Positions 1 through 9,464 of a stretch of DNA of 64,000 bases are shown one piece after another; position 1 is the stretch's first letter, and each line of letters starts with the position of its first letter. The translations under genes were made by a program, and so were the position numbers. Below the pieces are notes generated by a model that did no database searches, had not been told where the DNA came from, and saw nothing but the letters and a program-made list of their open reading frames with translations. The DNA lies in NCBI GenBank assembly GCA_020186115.1, contig WSYJ01000137.1, positions 62,001-126,000 on the forward strand. The letters run 5' to 3'. This stretch comes from Histomonas meleagridis (lineage: Eukaryota; Parabasalia; Tritrichomonadida; Dientamoebidae).

Positions 1-1
1 A

Positions 2-1921
2 TATTTAAATTATAATAAAAATATTAATTTTAATATAATTAAAACAATAGAAAATGAATTAAATGATTTAATAAGGTTAAACATTTCGATCGATAACTTC
101 TTTTATTTGTTCTTATGGAAATTTAATGATGACCAAAGAAATGTTTTTAAAAAAGAAATCGAAAAATTGGAAGATAATGATCAATTAAATGAACGTTTCC
201 AATATATTAAACAAAAAATTTTATTAATTAAATTAATCTCAAAGCCATTTTTCTCATTTAATGATAAAAAATATAAATTTCCTTCGCCTTTTAATCATTA
301 TTTATTGATTATTGATAATGTTTTAAAAGAAAATCATAAAAAAATTAAATTTATTTTGATTAATTTAATGATACAAAAATTCATTAATAGTAATAATAAA
401 AATATTCAAAAGAAAAATTATAATAATGAAAACACAAATGAATTTGTTAATGAAAAATTACCATTTTTAGCCGATGTTGATGAAATATTAAAACAAGATC
501 TAAAACAAGGTGAAATTCACCCGTTTTTAGAGCAATTAATTGAATTTATTCAATTGCACTCAAAAAGTGAATCAAAAGATGAAATTGAAATTTCAGATTT
601 TCATTTGAATCAGGGATTAATTCAATTTTCACAGTCAATTGAAAACTTGTTTAACACGACACTTTTCGAAAGTCAAAATTCATTTCAAAAATTGTATTCA
701 ATTTTATATGAAACGAATCAAAAATTTGAAAAAGTTTTCCAACAAAAAATCGAAGAAATTAATAATGAAATCAAAACTTATGGTCGAAAGTTACAAACAT
801 CATTAGCAGATCGTTCAAATAACATTGAATATGAAATTAATCTTTTACAAGAAACATTAAAATCAACAAAATTTAATAAAGAAGAACGTGAAAAACAAAT
901 CCGACGAAAACTTCGTGATGAATATTCACCACAAGTCTATGAATTATCATTACAATTATTTTCATTGAAGCAAAATTTAGAGAATTACAAGAAAAGTTTA
1001 CGACAAGAAATCGAAAGTAAAATGTTCGAAATCAAAAAGCAATCAATATCGCAACTATTACAATCCACAAATATTCCTGAAGAGATCAAAGAATCGATGA
1101 AAAAGGCATTTGAAAACGATGATAACATTCATCAATTGATGACGCAACGCTCCGAACTTTCGACTGCTGTTTACAAACTCAAGTCGATTCGTTTGTTACA
1201 AGAGATATCTACACGAAATGAATATCAAATGAAGCTGAAGAAAATCGAAGAGCAAAGAGAACAAATCAAAGAAGAGATCAATGAATTTAACAACGAAAAA
1301 GTCATTAAAGAAAACGCATTTAAAGAACAATATCAAATCGTAATGAAGAATGTAAACATTGCAAAGAAAGAAGTCGAAAAACTTAAGCGAGAATTAGAAC
1401 TAGAAAACCAAAACAAGATAAAATTAACTGATTGGAAAAGGAAACATGAAAATAAAGTTTCAATACTCGAGAAAAAACTGAAAAAATTGGAAAAATGGTC
1501 AAAATTTAATCCCGATAAACTAATGTTCGAATTGAGTACTTTACAGAGGGAAATTGAATTGAAAAGAAAAACAAAAGAAAGGGCACCCGAACTGTTGGAG
1601 AAAACAAAGAACAGCATAAATAAGGAATTGAGCCGATGCAAGAAGCAATTGAAAATTCACGAGTCATTGAAAAATGAATACGAACGATTGGCGAACGTTA
1701 AGCCAAGTCAAACAATTGTTGATGCGGATTTTGTGCAAAATGAAAATTTGGAGGACCTAATGGAGGAGAACAAGAAACTGAAAGAAGAAAATGAAAAACT
1801 ACAGCAGAAATTGGCGGAGTTGAATTTGCAAATTGCTGCAGTATCAGAAATAACAGTCGGAAGTAAAACAAAAATAGGTGGATTGAAGTTAAAGGCTTCA
1901 CGACTTGATGGGACTTTGTAA
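2..1921 (+). CDS. Coiled-coil protein, 5' end cut by the window
   Basis: The reading frame is open from the first bases of the window, with no stop between base 2 and the stop at 1921. The real start therefore lies outside the window; the first ATG in frame is well inside the protein. About 640 residues are visible. The N-terminal 170 or so are Asn/Lys/Ile-rich with no recognisable domain. From roughly residue 210 to the end there are long charged heptad-like stretches rich in Glu, Lys, Gln and Leu, typical of a long coiled coil. There is no signal peptide or membrane segment in the visible part. I recognise no family; a cytoskeletal or centrosome/basal-body role is conceivable but not shown. 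The stop overlaps TAAA, a polyadenylation-type signal known in trichomonads. Confidence 0.75.
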   Translation, partial: YLNYNKNINFNIIKTIENELNDLIRLNISIDNFFYLFLWKFNDDQRNVFKKEIEKLEDNDQLNERFQYIKQKILLIKLISKPFFSFNDKKYKFPSPFNHYLLIIDNVLKENHKKIKFILINLMIQKFINSNNKNIQKKNYNNENTNEFVNEKLPFLADVDEILKQDLKQGEIHPFLEQLIEFIQLHSKSESKDEIEISDFHLNQGLIQFSQSIENLFNTTLFESQNSFQKLYSILYETNQKFEKVFQQKIEEINNEIKTYGRKLQTSLADRSNNIEYEINLLQETLKSTKFNKEEREKQIRRKLRDEYSPQVYELSLQLFSLKQNLENYKKSLRQEIESKMFEIKKQSISQLLQSTNIPEEIKESMKKAFENDDNIHQLMTQRSELSTAVYKLKSIRLLQEISTRNEYQMKLKKIEEQREQIKEEINEFNNEKVIKENAFKEQYQIVMKNVNIAKKEVEKLKRELELENQNKIKLTDWKRKHENKVSILEKKLKKLEKWSKFNPDKLMFELSTLQREIELKRKTKERAPELLEKTKNSINKELSRCKKQLKIHESLKNEYERLANVKPSQTIVDADFVQNENLEDLMEENKKLKEENEKLQQKLAELNLQIAAVSEITVGSKTKIGGLKLKASRLDGTL

Positions 1922-2414
1922 ATATATTTTTGTAATGTATTGTAATAAAAATTAATTTCGACATATTTTTAATTTCATAATACCAAAAGAGATGAAAGGA
2001 CCTATTGAAAATCAAATTAATACACCTTGAAAAACAATAATAGAAGTATATTAATTGGGGAGTGTTGCCTTTGAATGTGTCTATATGCAATTACTAAATT
2101 TAAAAAAAAAAAAAATGAAATTATTTATATAAGGGACAAAAAGTAATAAGCCCATATTTTGATGAATAAAAAATAAAAATTATTTTTGTTTATTGAGATG
2201 GATTCTCCTCCCATTTGTGTGTAATAATTCGTATTAATCTTTTTTCCCAATTCCTATAAACTGATTGAGATATCTCGTTCCATATGTCAAATAATACGTT
2301 ATTTCCACAAATATCTTTCCATTTTACTTGTTTTCACAATATTACTAATTTACATCATATGAACATGTTTTTCTTTTTAAATAATTATGAAAAAATTATA
2401 ATTCAAACAAATAT
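1922..2414. other. Convergent intergenic region, no gene seen
   Basis: This 493-bp gap lies between the 3' ends of the coiled-coil gene and DNAAF4. It is AT-rich with poly(A) runs (near 2101). Short ORFs here are not supported by codon content or family resemblance. Confidence 0.5.
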
Positions 2415-3527
2415 TTATTCAGTTTTAGGTTCCGATTTGTTTAATATTTTTTGTATTGATTCAGCGATTTCCTTTGTCATTTGCAGCTTATTCCCAGCTA
2501 ATTTCATCAAAAGACTCACGTCGTCCTTCAAACATTGGTTTTCTCTTTGGTATTTCAATATTTCCGCAGTGCTTTCGAGTGCTTCCGCATATCTTTTCTC
2601 CTCGAACAGCGCCTCTGCTTTTCTGGACAGCAGCCTCACTTTCATCATTGCGACGTCAGCAGTTAAAATCGGCTCTTGAATAAGAGCTAAAGCTTCGTCA
2701 CAATCATTTAATGCTAATTTTGGAAGTCCGATTTTTAGTCTCGATGCAGCTCGATTACTAAACGCAGCAACAAATTGTCGATCGCTGCCATTGATCGCTT
2801 CTGTATAAGCATTAATGGCAGACTTAAAATCCCCGTTTTTGTAAAATACGTCGCCTTGCTGCTTCATCCAGAGTGGTGACGCATCGCCTTTTTTGGGTAC
2901 AATGAAATTACGATTTGGTCCTTCATAACGTGCAGGTACAGATTTCATGGTGGGAGTATGAACCATTTGGACAACTTGGGCGCTTCGGGTGGGTGCTATG
3001 GTGGCAGGCTCGTAAAGTGGTTTATTTTTTAATTCTTGGGAACTATTATCTCCATGAATTCGTGAATAGGCATATTGCTTGTCTTCTTCTTGGGCTGCTT
3101 TAAGCGCATCTCGTTGCTCTTTTTCAAGCTCCCATGCGCGTTGCATGGCTTCTTTCTCTGCATTTTCTTTAGAAATTCGTTCTGATTCGATTCGTGCCCT
3201 TTCTGATTCTACAAGGCGTTGAAATGATTCTTCTCTTCGTTGTTTGAGCTCATCTTTGGGAAATGACCAGGGATAGGTTGGCCATTTTTGTGGTGATTCT
3301 TTTTTGATTCGAACCATAAGGTCATTTGATTTGGCTGTTGCACATATGTTTTTAGGTGATACAAGTTCAGGAAAATCAATTATTAAAAAGTATGGTGAAA
3401 GATTAAATTTTGCATAAAGATCAGCAACAACAAGATCGCATTTGGATGCACTTCTACCTTTGAGGGTAACTGAAATTACAACTGTATCATCGAGATCTTC
3501 AATTTGAAATTCTGGTTCAATACTCAT
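2415..3527 (-). CDS. DNAAF4: DNAAF4/DYX1C1-like dynein axonemal assembly factor (CS + TPR)
   Basis: The 370-residue protein starts at ATG 3527. It opens with a p23/CS-type beta domain (about residues 5-90), followed by the W-P-T-Y-PW segment and a charged Glu/Arg/Lys helix ending in EEDKQYAYSRI. The C-terminal half (about 215-350) has TPR motifs, including KNGDFKSAINAYTEAI and FSNRAASRLKIG. This order, the linker motif and the length match DYX1C1/DNAAF4 (human protein 420 residues), a cytoplasmic co-chaperone that preassembles axonemal dynein arms with HSP90/HSP70. That function is known for the family and inferred here; it fits a flagellate. A TATCGTC element and AACCGTTA lie 23-43 bases upstream of the start. 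Its 3' end is convergent with the preceding coiled-coil gene. Confidence 0.85.
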   Translation of the reverse strand: MSIEPEFQIEDLDDTVVISVTLKGRSASKCDLVVADLYAKFNLSPYFLIIDFPELVSPKNICATAKSNDLMVRIKKESPQKWPTYPWSFPKDELKQRREESFQRLVESERARIESERISKENAEKEAMQRAWELEKEQRDALKAAQEEDKQYAYSRIHGDNSSQELKNKPLYEPATIAPTRSAQVVQMVHTPTMKSVPARYEGPNRNFIVPKKGDASPLWMKQQGDVFYKNGDFKSAINAYTEAINGSDRQFVAAFSNRAASRLKIGLPKLALNDCDEALALIQEPILTADVAMMKVRLLSRKAEALFEEKRYAEALESTAEILKYQRENQCLKDDVSLLMKLAGNKLQMTKEIAESIQKILNKSEPKTE

Positions 3528-3549
3528 TAAAAAACACGTTAAAAGTATC

Positions 3550-3570
3550 TATCGTCCAAATAAACCGTTA
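3550..3570 (-). promoter_or_regulatory. Myb-type promoter elements upstream of DNAAF4
   Basis: TATCGTC (3550-3556) and AACCGTTA (3563-3570) sit just upstream of the DNAAF4 start. Both resemble Myb recognition elements described in Trichomonas promoters. The same AACGG core recurs before many genes in this window. Confidence 0.4.
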
Positions 3571-3753
3571 TCTTTGATCGGCAAATGATAAGTTTTTTGC
3601 TTTTGGCTTCATAAAGAGAATTCTCTTGAATTCAAGATACAGCATTAAACAATTTGGGTAATTTTAAACAATATTTTGAAATACTAAAATAACTTATGCA
3701 TTTAATTAATTCTTTTAGTTAAATTGATCAACAAATTTTTGTAATATTTACAT

Positions 3754-4713
3754 TTATTTATTCCATTTCGATTCATAAAAAACAGAGTCAATTAAAGGAA
3801 CAAAAGAAAACCCGATTCTACTGAGCGAACTTACGAAGTATAAAGCAGATTGCATTATTTGCTTTGCATCGTTAACATCTAATGCCTTTTCAAGTGCTCC
3901 TTTAAGGTGGCGACAATAATTTGTAATTTCTTTTCGAAATGCAATATGTATTGTCAGATCTTCAGAATCATCATTCGAAAAAAGAGCTGAGTATTGGGTG
4001 TGAAGCTTACTAAAGGCATTACGATACTTTTTAGTAAGGTTGTCAAAGTCAAAAACAGGTGATCTAGAAATTAGATGATCAAGTTTTTTATGGAGATATT
4101 GAAATCTACCATTCACAAATGCAAGTCTAAGCTCAGACTCACTGTAAATCTCTGACGATTTGAGTAAATTAACGTTTTGGATAGAATCTGTTAATTTGAG
4201 TTTCCCTGAAAAACTGTCTAAAAGTGTTTGTGCAACATCTTGTTTGACTTTCTGTGATTCTGTAAGTGTGGACTGTATGGAAGGAATTCCTGGAAATTGA
4301 CGAGCAAATCTTGAAACAGATTGAAAAAGTTGAAGAGCTTCTTCATGATAATTTGAAACGCGACATGCACGCATCATTGAATGTACTTGTAAAATATCTT
4401 GAATTTGTGATAAATGTCGAAAACCTGAAGATGTTTTTGATAATGAATCAACTGTATCCTGCGCAATTAAACGAAGATCATTACACATATCAATTGACTT
4501 TTTAATGTCAGATGTTAGTTCCCCAATGTTTTCTGTACAAGATTCAAGATCATCTGTAATTGTAGAAACATTTTCACATGTCTTGATAAAAAAATCATAA
4601 TTATTTGACACGCTTTCATCAAACTGATCCTTAAGTAATGCAATTGATTTTTCAAGTCTTTCTGGTTCTTTTAATAAAACATTTAGATGATAAGATGAGA
4701 AATCGATTTCCAT
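3754..4713 (-). CDS. COG8: COG8-like subunit of the conserved oligomeric Golgi complex (short)
   Basis: The 319-residue protein reads from ATG 4713. Near the N terminus it has the Dor1/COG8 pattern LLKEPERLEKSIALLKDQ, followed by NNYDFFIKTCENVSTITDDLE. Further on come QIQDILQVHSMMRACRVSNY-HEEAL, the FPGIPSIQ segment and SESELRLAFVNGRFQYL. These align in order with human COG8, a vesicle-tethering subunit for intra-Golgi retrograde transport. It is about half the usual length (human about 610 residues). The C-terminal part is missing, although the ORF ends normally and no frameshift is visible. It may be a naturally reduced parasite form. It is divergent from RP2, with starts only about 60 bp apart. 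Confidence 0.75.
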   Translation of the reverse strand: MEIDFSSYHLNVLLKEPERLEKSIALLKDQFDESVSNNYDFFIKTCENVSTITDDLESCTENIGELTSDIKKSIDMCNDLRLIAQDTVDSLSKTSSGFRHLSQIQDILQVHSMMRACRVSNYHEEALQLFQSVSRFARQFPGIPSIQSTLTESQKVKQDVAQTLLDSFSGKLKLTDSIQNVNLLKSSEIYSESELRLAFVNGRFQYLHKKLDHLISRSPVFDFDNLTKKYRNAFSKLHTQYSALFSNDDSEDLTIHIAFRKEITNYCRHLKGALEKALDVNDAKQIMQSALYFVSSLSRIGFSFVPLIDSVFYESKWNK

Positions 4714-4735
4714 CCAAGCTTTTGGGGTGGTTCAG

Positions 4736-4745
4736 AAACCGTTGA
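4736..4745. promoter_or_regulatory. AACCGTT element in the COG8/RP2 divergent promoter
   Basis: AAACCGTTGA lies in the 60-bp gap between the divergent COG8 and RP2 starts, so one Myb-type site may serve both genes. Confidence 0.35.
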
Positions 4746-4773
4746 TGCGTACGTTAAAAATTTCTTAATGGAA

Positions 4774-5655
4774 ATGGGAAACATTTTTTCTTCTCATCAA
4801 ACTCATAAAGAAACAAAACAACCGAAAGAAAATGTACCTCAAAAAGAACAAAATGAAAATAAAGAACTGAAAAATGAAGAACAAAAACCTTCTCAACCAG
4901 CTAGAAAAGCAATAGATCGTTCAATTTTTGTTCAAAAAAATAAATCTGATGAAACCATTGTACGAACTCCAGGACAAATTAATGGGAATCAATTTGTTGT
5001 TGATCAACTCGAAAGGTGTAAAGTTATTGTAACTGATTTCTGCGATTCAATGATGATAGATCGTTGCAACGAATGTGAATTTGTACTGTCCGCTGTTAGG
5101 GGTTCTATTTTTTGTAGAAATTGTTCAAACTGCAAGTTTGTAATCGTATGTGGACAATTTAGATGTAGAGAATGCAATGACTGTAAGTTCTTTATGCATG
5201 TTAAAACAGGGCCTGTTATTGAATCATCTCAAAATCTCCAAATAGGATGTGCAAATATTTCTTATCCGGAACTTTTAGAACAGATGAACAAAGCAAAACT
5301 TGATCCAGTAATTAATCTTTGGAGTGATATTCATGACTTCACTCCTGGTGATAACCATTTCAAACTTTGTCCAGGTGAACATTTAGAAATGGAAATTATT
5401 CCAAATTCTCAAGAAAACGTTTTACCATTTACTTTCCCACCCAAAACATCAGGAGCAAGTTATTCAGTAAAGTTAAAAGCAGATGCAATTGGAACTGTTG
5501 CTGAGTTAAGCCAAAATCGCATCAAAATCATTGGAATGAGCCGTGGCGAAGACGGAACATTTTCATGTGAATTAACAGCAAAATCAAAAGACGAAGCGAC
5601 AAAATTATTCACAGACAACAATGTTGAACCTGTTTCAATTAAGAAACTTGATTAA
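4774..5655 (+). CDS. RP2: RP2 (XRP2)-like TBCC-domain ARL3 GAP
   Basis: I chose the second ATG (4774, not 4768) because it gives MGNIFSS, a consensus N-myristoylation signal like the N terminus of known RP2. About 293 residues result. A TBCC beta-helix domain spans roughly residues 60-190. It has characteristic Cys-rich coils (DRCNECEFVLSAVRGSIFCRNC), a GQFRCREC motif whose Arg (residue 130) matches the catalytic arginine finger, and the SNIHDFTP-like segment WSDIHDFTPGD. RP2 is the GTPase-activating protein for ARL3 at the ciliary base and controls delivery of lipidated cargo. The C terminus is shorter than human RP2 and lacks a clear NDK-like domain. TTC1 follows 70 bp downstream on the same strand. 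Confidence 0.88.
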   Translation: MGNIFSSHQTHKETKQPKENVPQKEQNENKELKNEEQKPSQPARKAIDRSIFVQKNKSDETIVRTPGQINGNQFVVDQLERCKVIVTDFCDSMMIDRCNECEFVLSAVRGSIFCRNCSNCKFVIVCGQFRCRECNDCKFFMHVKTGPVIESSQNLQIGCANISYPELLEQMNKAKLDPVINLWSDIHDFTPGDNHFKLCPGEHLEMEIIPNSQENVLPFTFPPKTSGASYSVKLKADAIGTVAELSQNRIKIIGMSRGEDGTFSCELTAKSKDEATKLFTDNNVEPVSIKKLD

Positions 5656-5724
5656 AGAAATTTTCATGCACTTTTTTGATCGTTTTCATCACAAATAATT
5701 CACAAGCTTTGTCTGAACAGTTAT

Positions 5725-6267
5725 ATGAGCTTAGAAGAAATTCTTTCTATCAAAGAAGAGGGAAATCAAAATTTTCGAAATAAAGAATACGAGAAAGCAC
5801 TTAACCTTTATTCAGATGCAATTTTTAAGGGAGAACTTCTTGGAGATGAATTGGATTCTGAAATTAAAGCCGCATTATACAGTAACAGAGCTGCTTGTTT
5901 CATGTCTTTAAATAAAGTTGATGAGTGTCTATCTGATGCGGAACATGGGCTTTCTCTTAAAACGCCTTATCCACGATGTCGATTAAGAAAATATTGGGCT
6001 TTAAGAAAAAAAGGCAAAGCAAATGATGCTCTTGCTGAACTCAAAAAAGCAATTGAAGAAGATCCTTCTTTAGAGGCTTCTTATAGTGTTGAAATGAAGG
6101 AAGTTCAGAAAGAAGCAGATGCAGAAACAGAAAAAATGAAAAATGAAGCACTTAGTCAACTTAAAGATCTTGGAAACAAGTTCCTTGGACTTTTTGGCAT
6201 GAGTACTGATAACTTCAAGTTCCAGCAAAACCCAGACGGCGGATATAACATTCAACTTGAGAAGTAA
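5725..6267 (+). CDS. TTC1: TTC1-like tetratricopeptide protein
   Basis: The 180-residue protein has three TPR motifs at about residues 7-115 (KEEGNQNFRNKEYEKALNLY, ALYSNRAACFMSL and RCRLRKYWALRKKGKANDAL). The C-terminal tail LSQLKDLGNKFLGLFGMSTD followed by NFKFQQNPDGGYNI closely matches the signature tail of TTC1. TTC1 is a small adaptor binding HSP90 and G-protein/Ras partners. It is shorter than human TTC1 (292 residues) because the N-terminal acidic region is absent. An initiator-like TCACAA lies at 5700-5705. Confidence 0.82.
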   Translation: MSLEEILSIKEEGNQNFRNKEYEKALNLYSDAIFKGELLGDELDSEIKAALYSNRAACFMSLNKVDECLSDAEHGLSLKTPYPRCRLRKYWALRKKGKANDALAELKKAIEEDPSLEASYSVEMKEVQKEADAETEKMKNEALSQLKDLGNKFLGLFGMSTDNFKFQQNPDGGYNIQLEK

Positions 6268-6707
6268 TGTGTACTTTTATGTAAACTTTTCAATATATAT
6301 TGCTAATGAAATCTTCTTCTGTTTGAGTTAATAAATAAAGATTAAAAATTCTTAACATTAGTGGTAATTCTTTTTTTATCAATTGGTAATGTTATTAATT
6401 TTAATAGTTAGCATAATTTATCATTTTCAATGTCCAATCATAAATTCATGCATATACGAATTTAAATTGCTCTTGAGTTGCCTTGGTAAAACAAATAGTA
6501 AAATAAACATTAAACATTTTATATTAGTAAATCATTTAAATAATTCGTTGAATGCAATCTTGTTTTCCCAAACACATGAAAAAATAATGCATTGTAAGGA
6601 AGAAATTCATTTTAGCTTCATCTATACTTTATCATCTTTGTGCAAAGAAGAGTTTTGCTGTTTAAGATAAATTCAATTCATATTTGGTCGAAATCCCAAT
6701 CATCCCA
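6268..6707. other. Intergenic, no supported gene
   Basis: AT-rich DNA. A 95-codon frame at 6383-6670 lacks family resemblance and a good start context. TCATAT (6678-6683) is an initiator-like motif about 25 bases before the Rab start. Confidence 0.4.
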
Positions 6708-7343
6708 ATGAAAACAAAAAATAGCATTAAGGTATTAATTGTAGGGAATGCTTCAGTTGGAAAAACAGCTATTTTAAACCGATTTATTGATGATAAGTTT
6801 GAGCAGCAAAATGCTACAGTATGTATTAATTATCTTTCAAAAGTTATAGAACTTCCAAATCATGAAAGTGTTAAATTGCAAATATGGGACACAGCTGGGT
6901 CAGAAACTTATAAGTCATTGGCACCAATGTATTATCGTGATGCTGACTTAGCAATACTAACTTTTGCTGTTGGTGATATAAATCCCGAGTCTTTAATTTC
7001 CAGTCGGGAGTCATTTGAAGATATTGATTTGTGGCATAAAGAAATTATGGAATTTAACAAAAAAACGTTATTTTGCATATGTGGGAATATGTCAGATATT
7101 CCAGAAGAACAACGCGAAATCACGACAGAGGAAGGCCGGGACAAAGCCATGTCTTACAATGTAGATTATTTCGAAACAAGTGCAAAAACAGGAAATGGAA
7201 TAAATGAGCTATTTACCACAATGGCCCAAAAATGTTTGGAAAGAATGGAAGTGGAAAGGGAAGCCCAACAAGAGCCTAGTCCTAAACCAGTACCAAATGA
7301 AACGCCGAAAAGAGGTTTCTTCTCATGGTTGTTTAGTTGCTAA
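6708..7343 (+). CDS. Rab-family small GTPase
   Basis: The start is ATG 6708; the frame extends upstream only through non-ATG codons. The 211-residue protein has a complete G domain: P-loop GNASVGKT (residues 13-20), a switch I Thr in NATVCINYL, WDTAGSE, and ETSAKTGNGI (G5). G4 is altered from NKxD to GNMSD, which should weaken the usual guanine contact by the Lys. The protein ends PKRGFFSWLFSC, with a single terminal Cys instead of the usual CC or CxC, so prenylation is uncertain. Trichomonads have hundreds of Rabs; the switch region suggests the Rab5/21/22 group but I would not assign a number. It would act in vesicle trafficking. Confidence 0.85.
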   Translation: MKTKNSIKVLIVGNASVGKTAILNRFIDDKFEQQNATVCINYLSKVIELPNHESVKLQIWDTAGSETYKSLAPMYYRDADLAILTFAVGDINPESLISSRESFEDIDLWHKEIMEFNKKTLFCICGNMSDIPEEQREITTEEGRDKAMSYNVDYFETSAKTGNGINELFTTMAQKCLERMEVEREAQQEPSPKPVPNETPKRGFFSWLFSC

Positions 7344-8334
7344 TTCAAACAATTAAATCGATATCGTTATAAATCACTTATATTAATACTTTTCTTTTAT
7401 GTGAAAATGATTTTTGAAATTAGAGGACTTTTGTTGAATATATATTATGTGAGTTAAATTATTTGATGATATCATTTAATTACTTTGTTATTGTATTAAA
7501 AATTATTATAGAATTCCAATTAATTTTTAACTTAATTTAATATAACGGAAAAATTTTTATTTAGTTTTTTATTCTTCATATGATAAACATTAAAATTTTA
7601 TCAATGTGCTGGAAAAAATATATTTTCATCATTGAAAAATTAAGTTATTTAATATTAAAGTATGCTCAATGTGTGTGATTTAATGCACAAATAATTATTA
7701 TGATATTAAGTATCTAATTAATATATTTTTTCCTAAATAACAATTTTTATTTATAAAAATTAATTCTTTCTTTTTTATTATATATTATTTACTATATGTT
7801 TATATATATATATATTCATTAATTGTTTTTTTTATAATGTTATTCATACTTTTTTTACTTTATCATATTGATTTTAGCATTGCATTTTTCCGTTTCAACT
7901 TAATTTGATATGTATTTTTTATTTATATAATATTTTTTTGTATCACCAACAAGGTATCAGATGTGCAAGTTTTGATTATCATCAAATGTTGTAATTTTCA
8001 TTTTCATTATTTTTCAAAAGAATTAGAAAATCATCATCCCAAAAATAATCGTTTTTTTACATTGAAGTGAAAAAAATCATTACGATTGCAATTTATAAAA
8101 CGAATAAATGCGTTCAATTAAAATCTCTAAGTGAAATAAATTCAACACATTGAACTTGAGTTATCATAAAATCTTTTGGTTAGTCATTGAATCCAAAAGC
8201 TCCCAAATTTGCCATATTACACAAAGTTTTGAATATTTAGCATTTCAAATAACCGATTAGATTCACTTCTAAAGATTTTACGATATTATTTTCAAATCAC
8301 AGAAAATTGAGCCTCTTCTGAAGCATTGATCACA
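7344..8334. other. Long AT-rich intergenic region
   Basis: About 1 kb with poly(T)/poly(A) runs and a short TA microsatellite near 7800. I see no coding potential or RNA gene. AACCGATT near 8248 resembles the Myb-type motif. Confidence 0.45.
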
Positions 8335-8340
8335 TCACAA
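8335..8340 (+). promoter_or_regulatory. Initiator-like TCACAA before glucokinase
   Basis: TCACAA with the candidate +1 A at 8337, six bases before ATG 8343. It fits the trichomonad initiator TCA-Y-W-W and the very short 5' leaders typical of these organisms. Confidence 0.5.
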
Positions 8341-8342
8341 AA

Positions 8343-9464
8343 ATGTCTGAAGTTTCGTTAAACTTATCTGTGCTACGTAAATGGACCAAATATGATCATT
8401 TATCGATATGTGTAGGTGTCGATGTTGGTGGTTCAGGAATACGTGTAAGGATTTCCAATGCACTTGAAATCAAATCAGAATATATTGATTTAAAACATAT
8501 TAAAGTTAAAACAACTGCAAAAGCAATTGAAGCTCTAACAAATATTGAGAAAAGCTTAGAGAATTTAGCTCCTGATTTTGAATGTAAAGGAGCAACAATA
8601 GCAGTTGCTGGTCCGATTAAAAATGGCATATGCATAATAACAAATTGGGAAGGAACAAAAGAACAAAGAACAATACATTCTAGTTGTTTACCATCACGCA
8701 TATTTCCAAAAGATCGTACATTTCTTATTAATGATTTAGAAGCTGGTGCATATGGAGTTATTGCAGCTGACAAACAAGGAATCCTTGAAAGCAAATTTGA
8801 ACTTTTATTTGGAGAAGCAAAGCCAGGAGAATCAATTATTAATAATTCAAGAACAGCAGTACTTGCAATGGGAACAGGCCTAGGAGGAGCAATCATTGTT
8901 AAGTCTCAATTCCTGGATAAACCATTTGTTTTTCCAACTGAGATTGGACACCTTCAAATTCCAATTGTTTGTTCAGGTCTAAGTCATAAAGAAGAAGAAG
9001 AAATGTTAGAAAATTTATCTTCATCATTTTATGATGGAAAACTTACACCAGAATTTGAAGATTTATGTAGTGGAAAAGGTTTATGTTATGCTTATAAATA
9101 TCTTCTTGAAAAGGAAAAAGGATCAACGAGCGAAGCAGAGTTAGATCCTCCCAAAATTGCTGAGAAAGCTCAAAAAGGAGATAAAATTGCAAGAGATGCA
9201 CTTTTATGGCATTATAGAATGTTTACTAGAGCAGCAAAAATTATTGCAACTTCATTATCATGCGGATCAATTCTTATGGCTTTAGATAATCAAGTTAAAA
9301 ATTCTTGGTTTATTTCTCAAGTTGCTGAAGAATTAGCAACAGAATTTAATTCATTCACCCGACCCGATTGGATCAAAAATGTTAAATGTTATACGCAAAA
9401 AGAGATATTGAATTTCAATATCCTTGGCGCTGATTACATGGCTCACCAAATTGCCAATAAGTAA
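8343..9464 (+). CDS. GLK: Bacterial-type glucokinase
   Basis: The 373-residue protein has the phosphate-1 motif VGVDVGGSGIRVRI (about 23-36), VAGPIKNG, the LINDLEAGAYG loop with the catalytic-type Asp, the AMGTGLGGA phosphate-2 motif and PTEIGHL. These are hallmarks of the prokaryote-type glucokinase family (ATP + glucose to glucose-6-phosphate), not of eukaryotic hexokinase. The length fits. Trichomonads are known to use this bacterial-type enzyme, acquired by lateral transfer, as the first step of glycolysis. Base composition is not different from its neighbours, so the transfer is old. The start is supported by the adjacent TCACAA. Confidence 0.9.
   Translation: MSEVSLNLSVLRKWTKYDHLSICVGVDVGGSGIRVRISNALEIKSEYIDLKHIKVKTTAKAIEALTNIEKSLENLAPDFECKGATIAVAGPIKNGICIITNWEGTKEQRTIHSSCLPSRIFPKDRTFLINDLEAGAYGVIAADKQGILESKFELLFGEAKPGESIINNSRTAVLAMGTGLGGAIIVKSQFLDKPFVFPTEIGHLQIPIVCSGLSHKEEEEMLENLSSSFYDGKLTPEFEDLCSGKGLCYAYKYLLEKEKGSTSEAELDPPKIAEKAQKGDKIARDALLWHYRMFTRAAKIIATSLSCGSILMALDNQVKNSWFISQVAEELATEFNSFTRPDWIKNVKCYTQKEILNFNILGADYMAHQIANK

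Noticed and set aside
1333-2090. Minus-strand frames opposite the coiled-coil gene
   Set aside because: Low-complexity Phe/Ser/Leu shadows of the coding strand, with no family resemblance.
2284-3103. Plus-strand frames over DNAAF4
   Set aside because: Antisense to a well-supported conserved gene.
6383-6670. 95-codon frame between TTC1 and the Rab gene
   Set aside because: No ATG-supported start or recognisable content; composition like the intergenic DNA.
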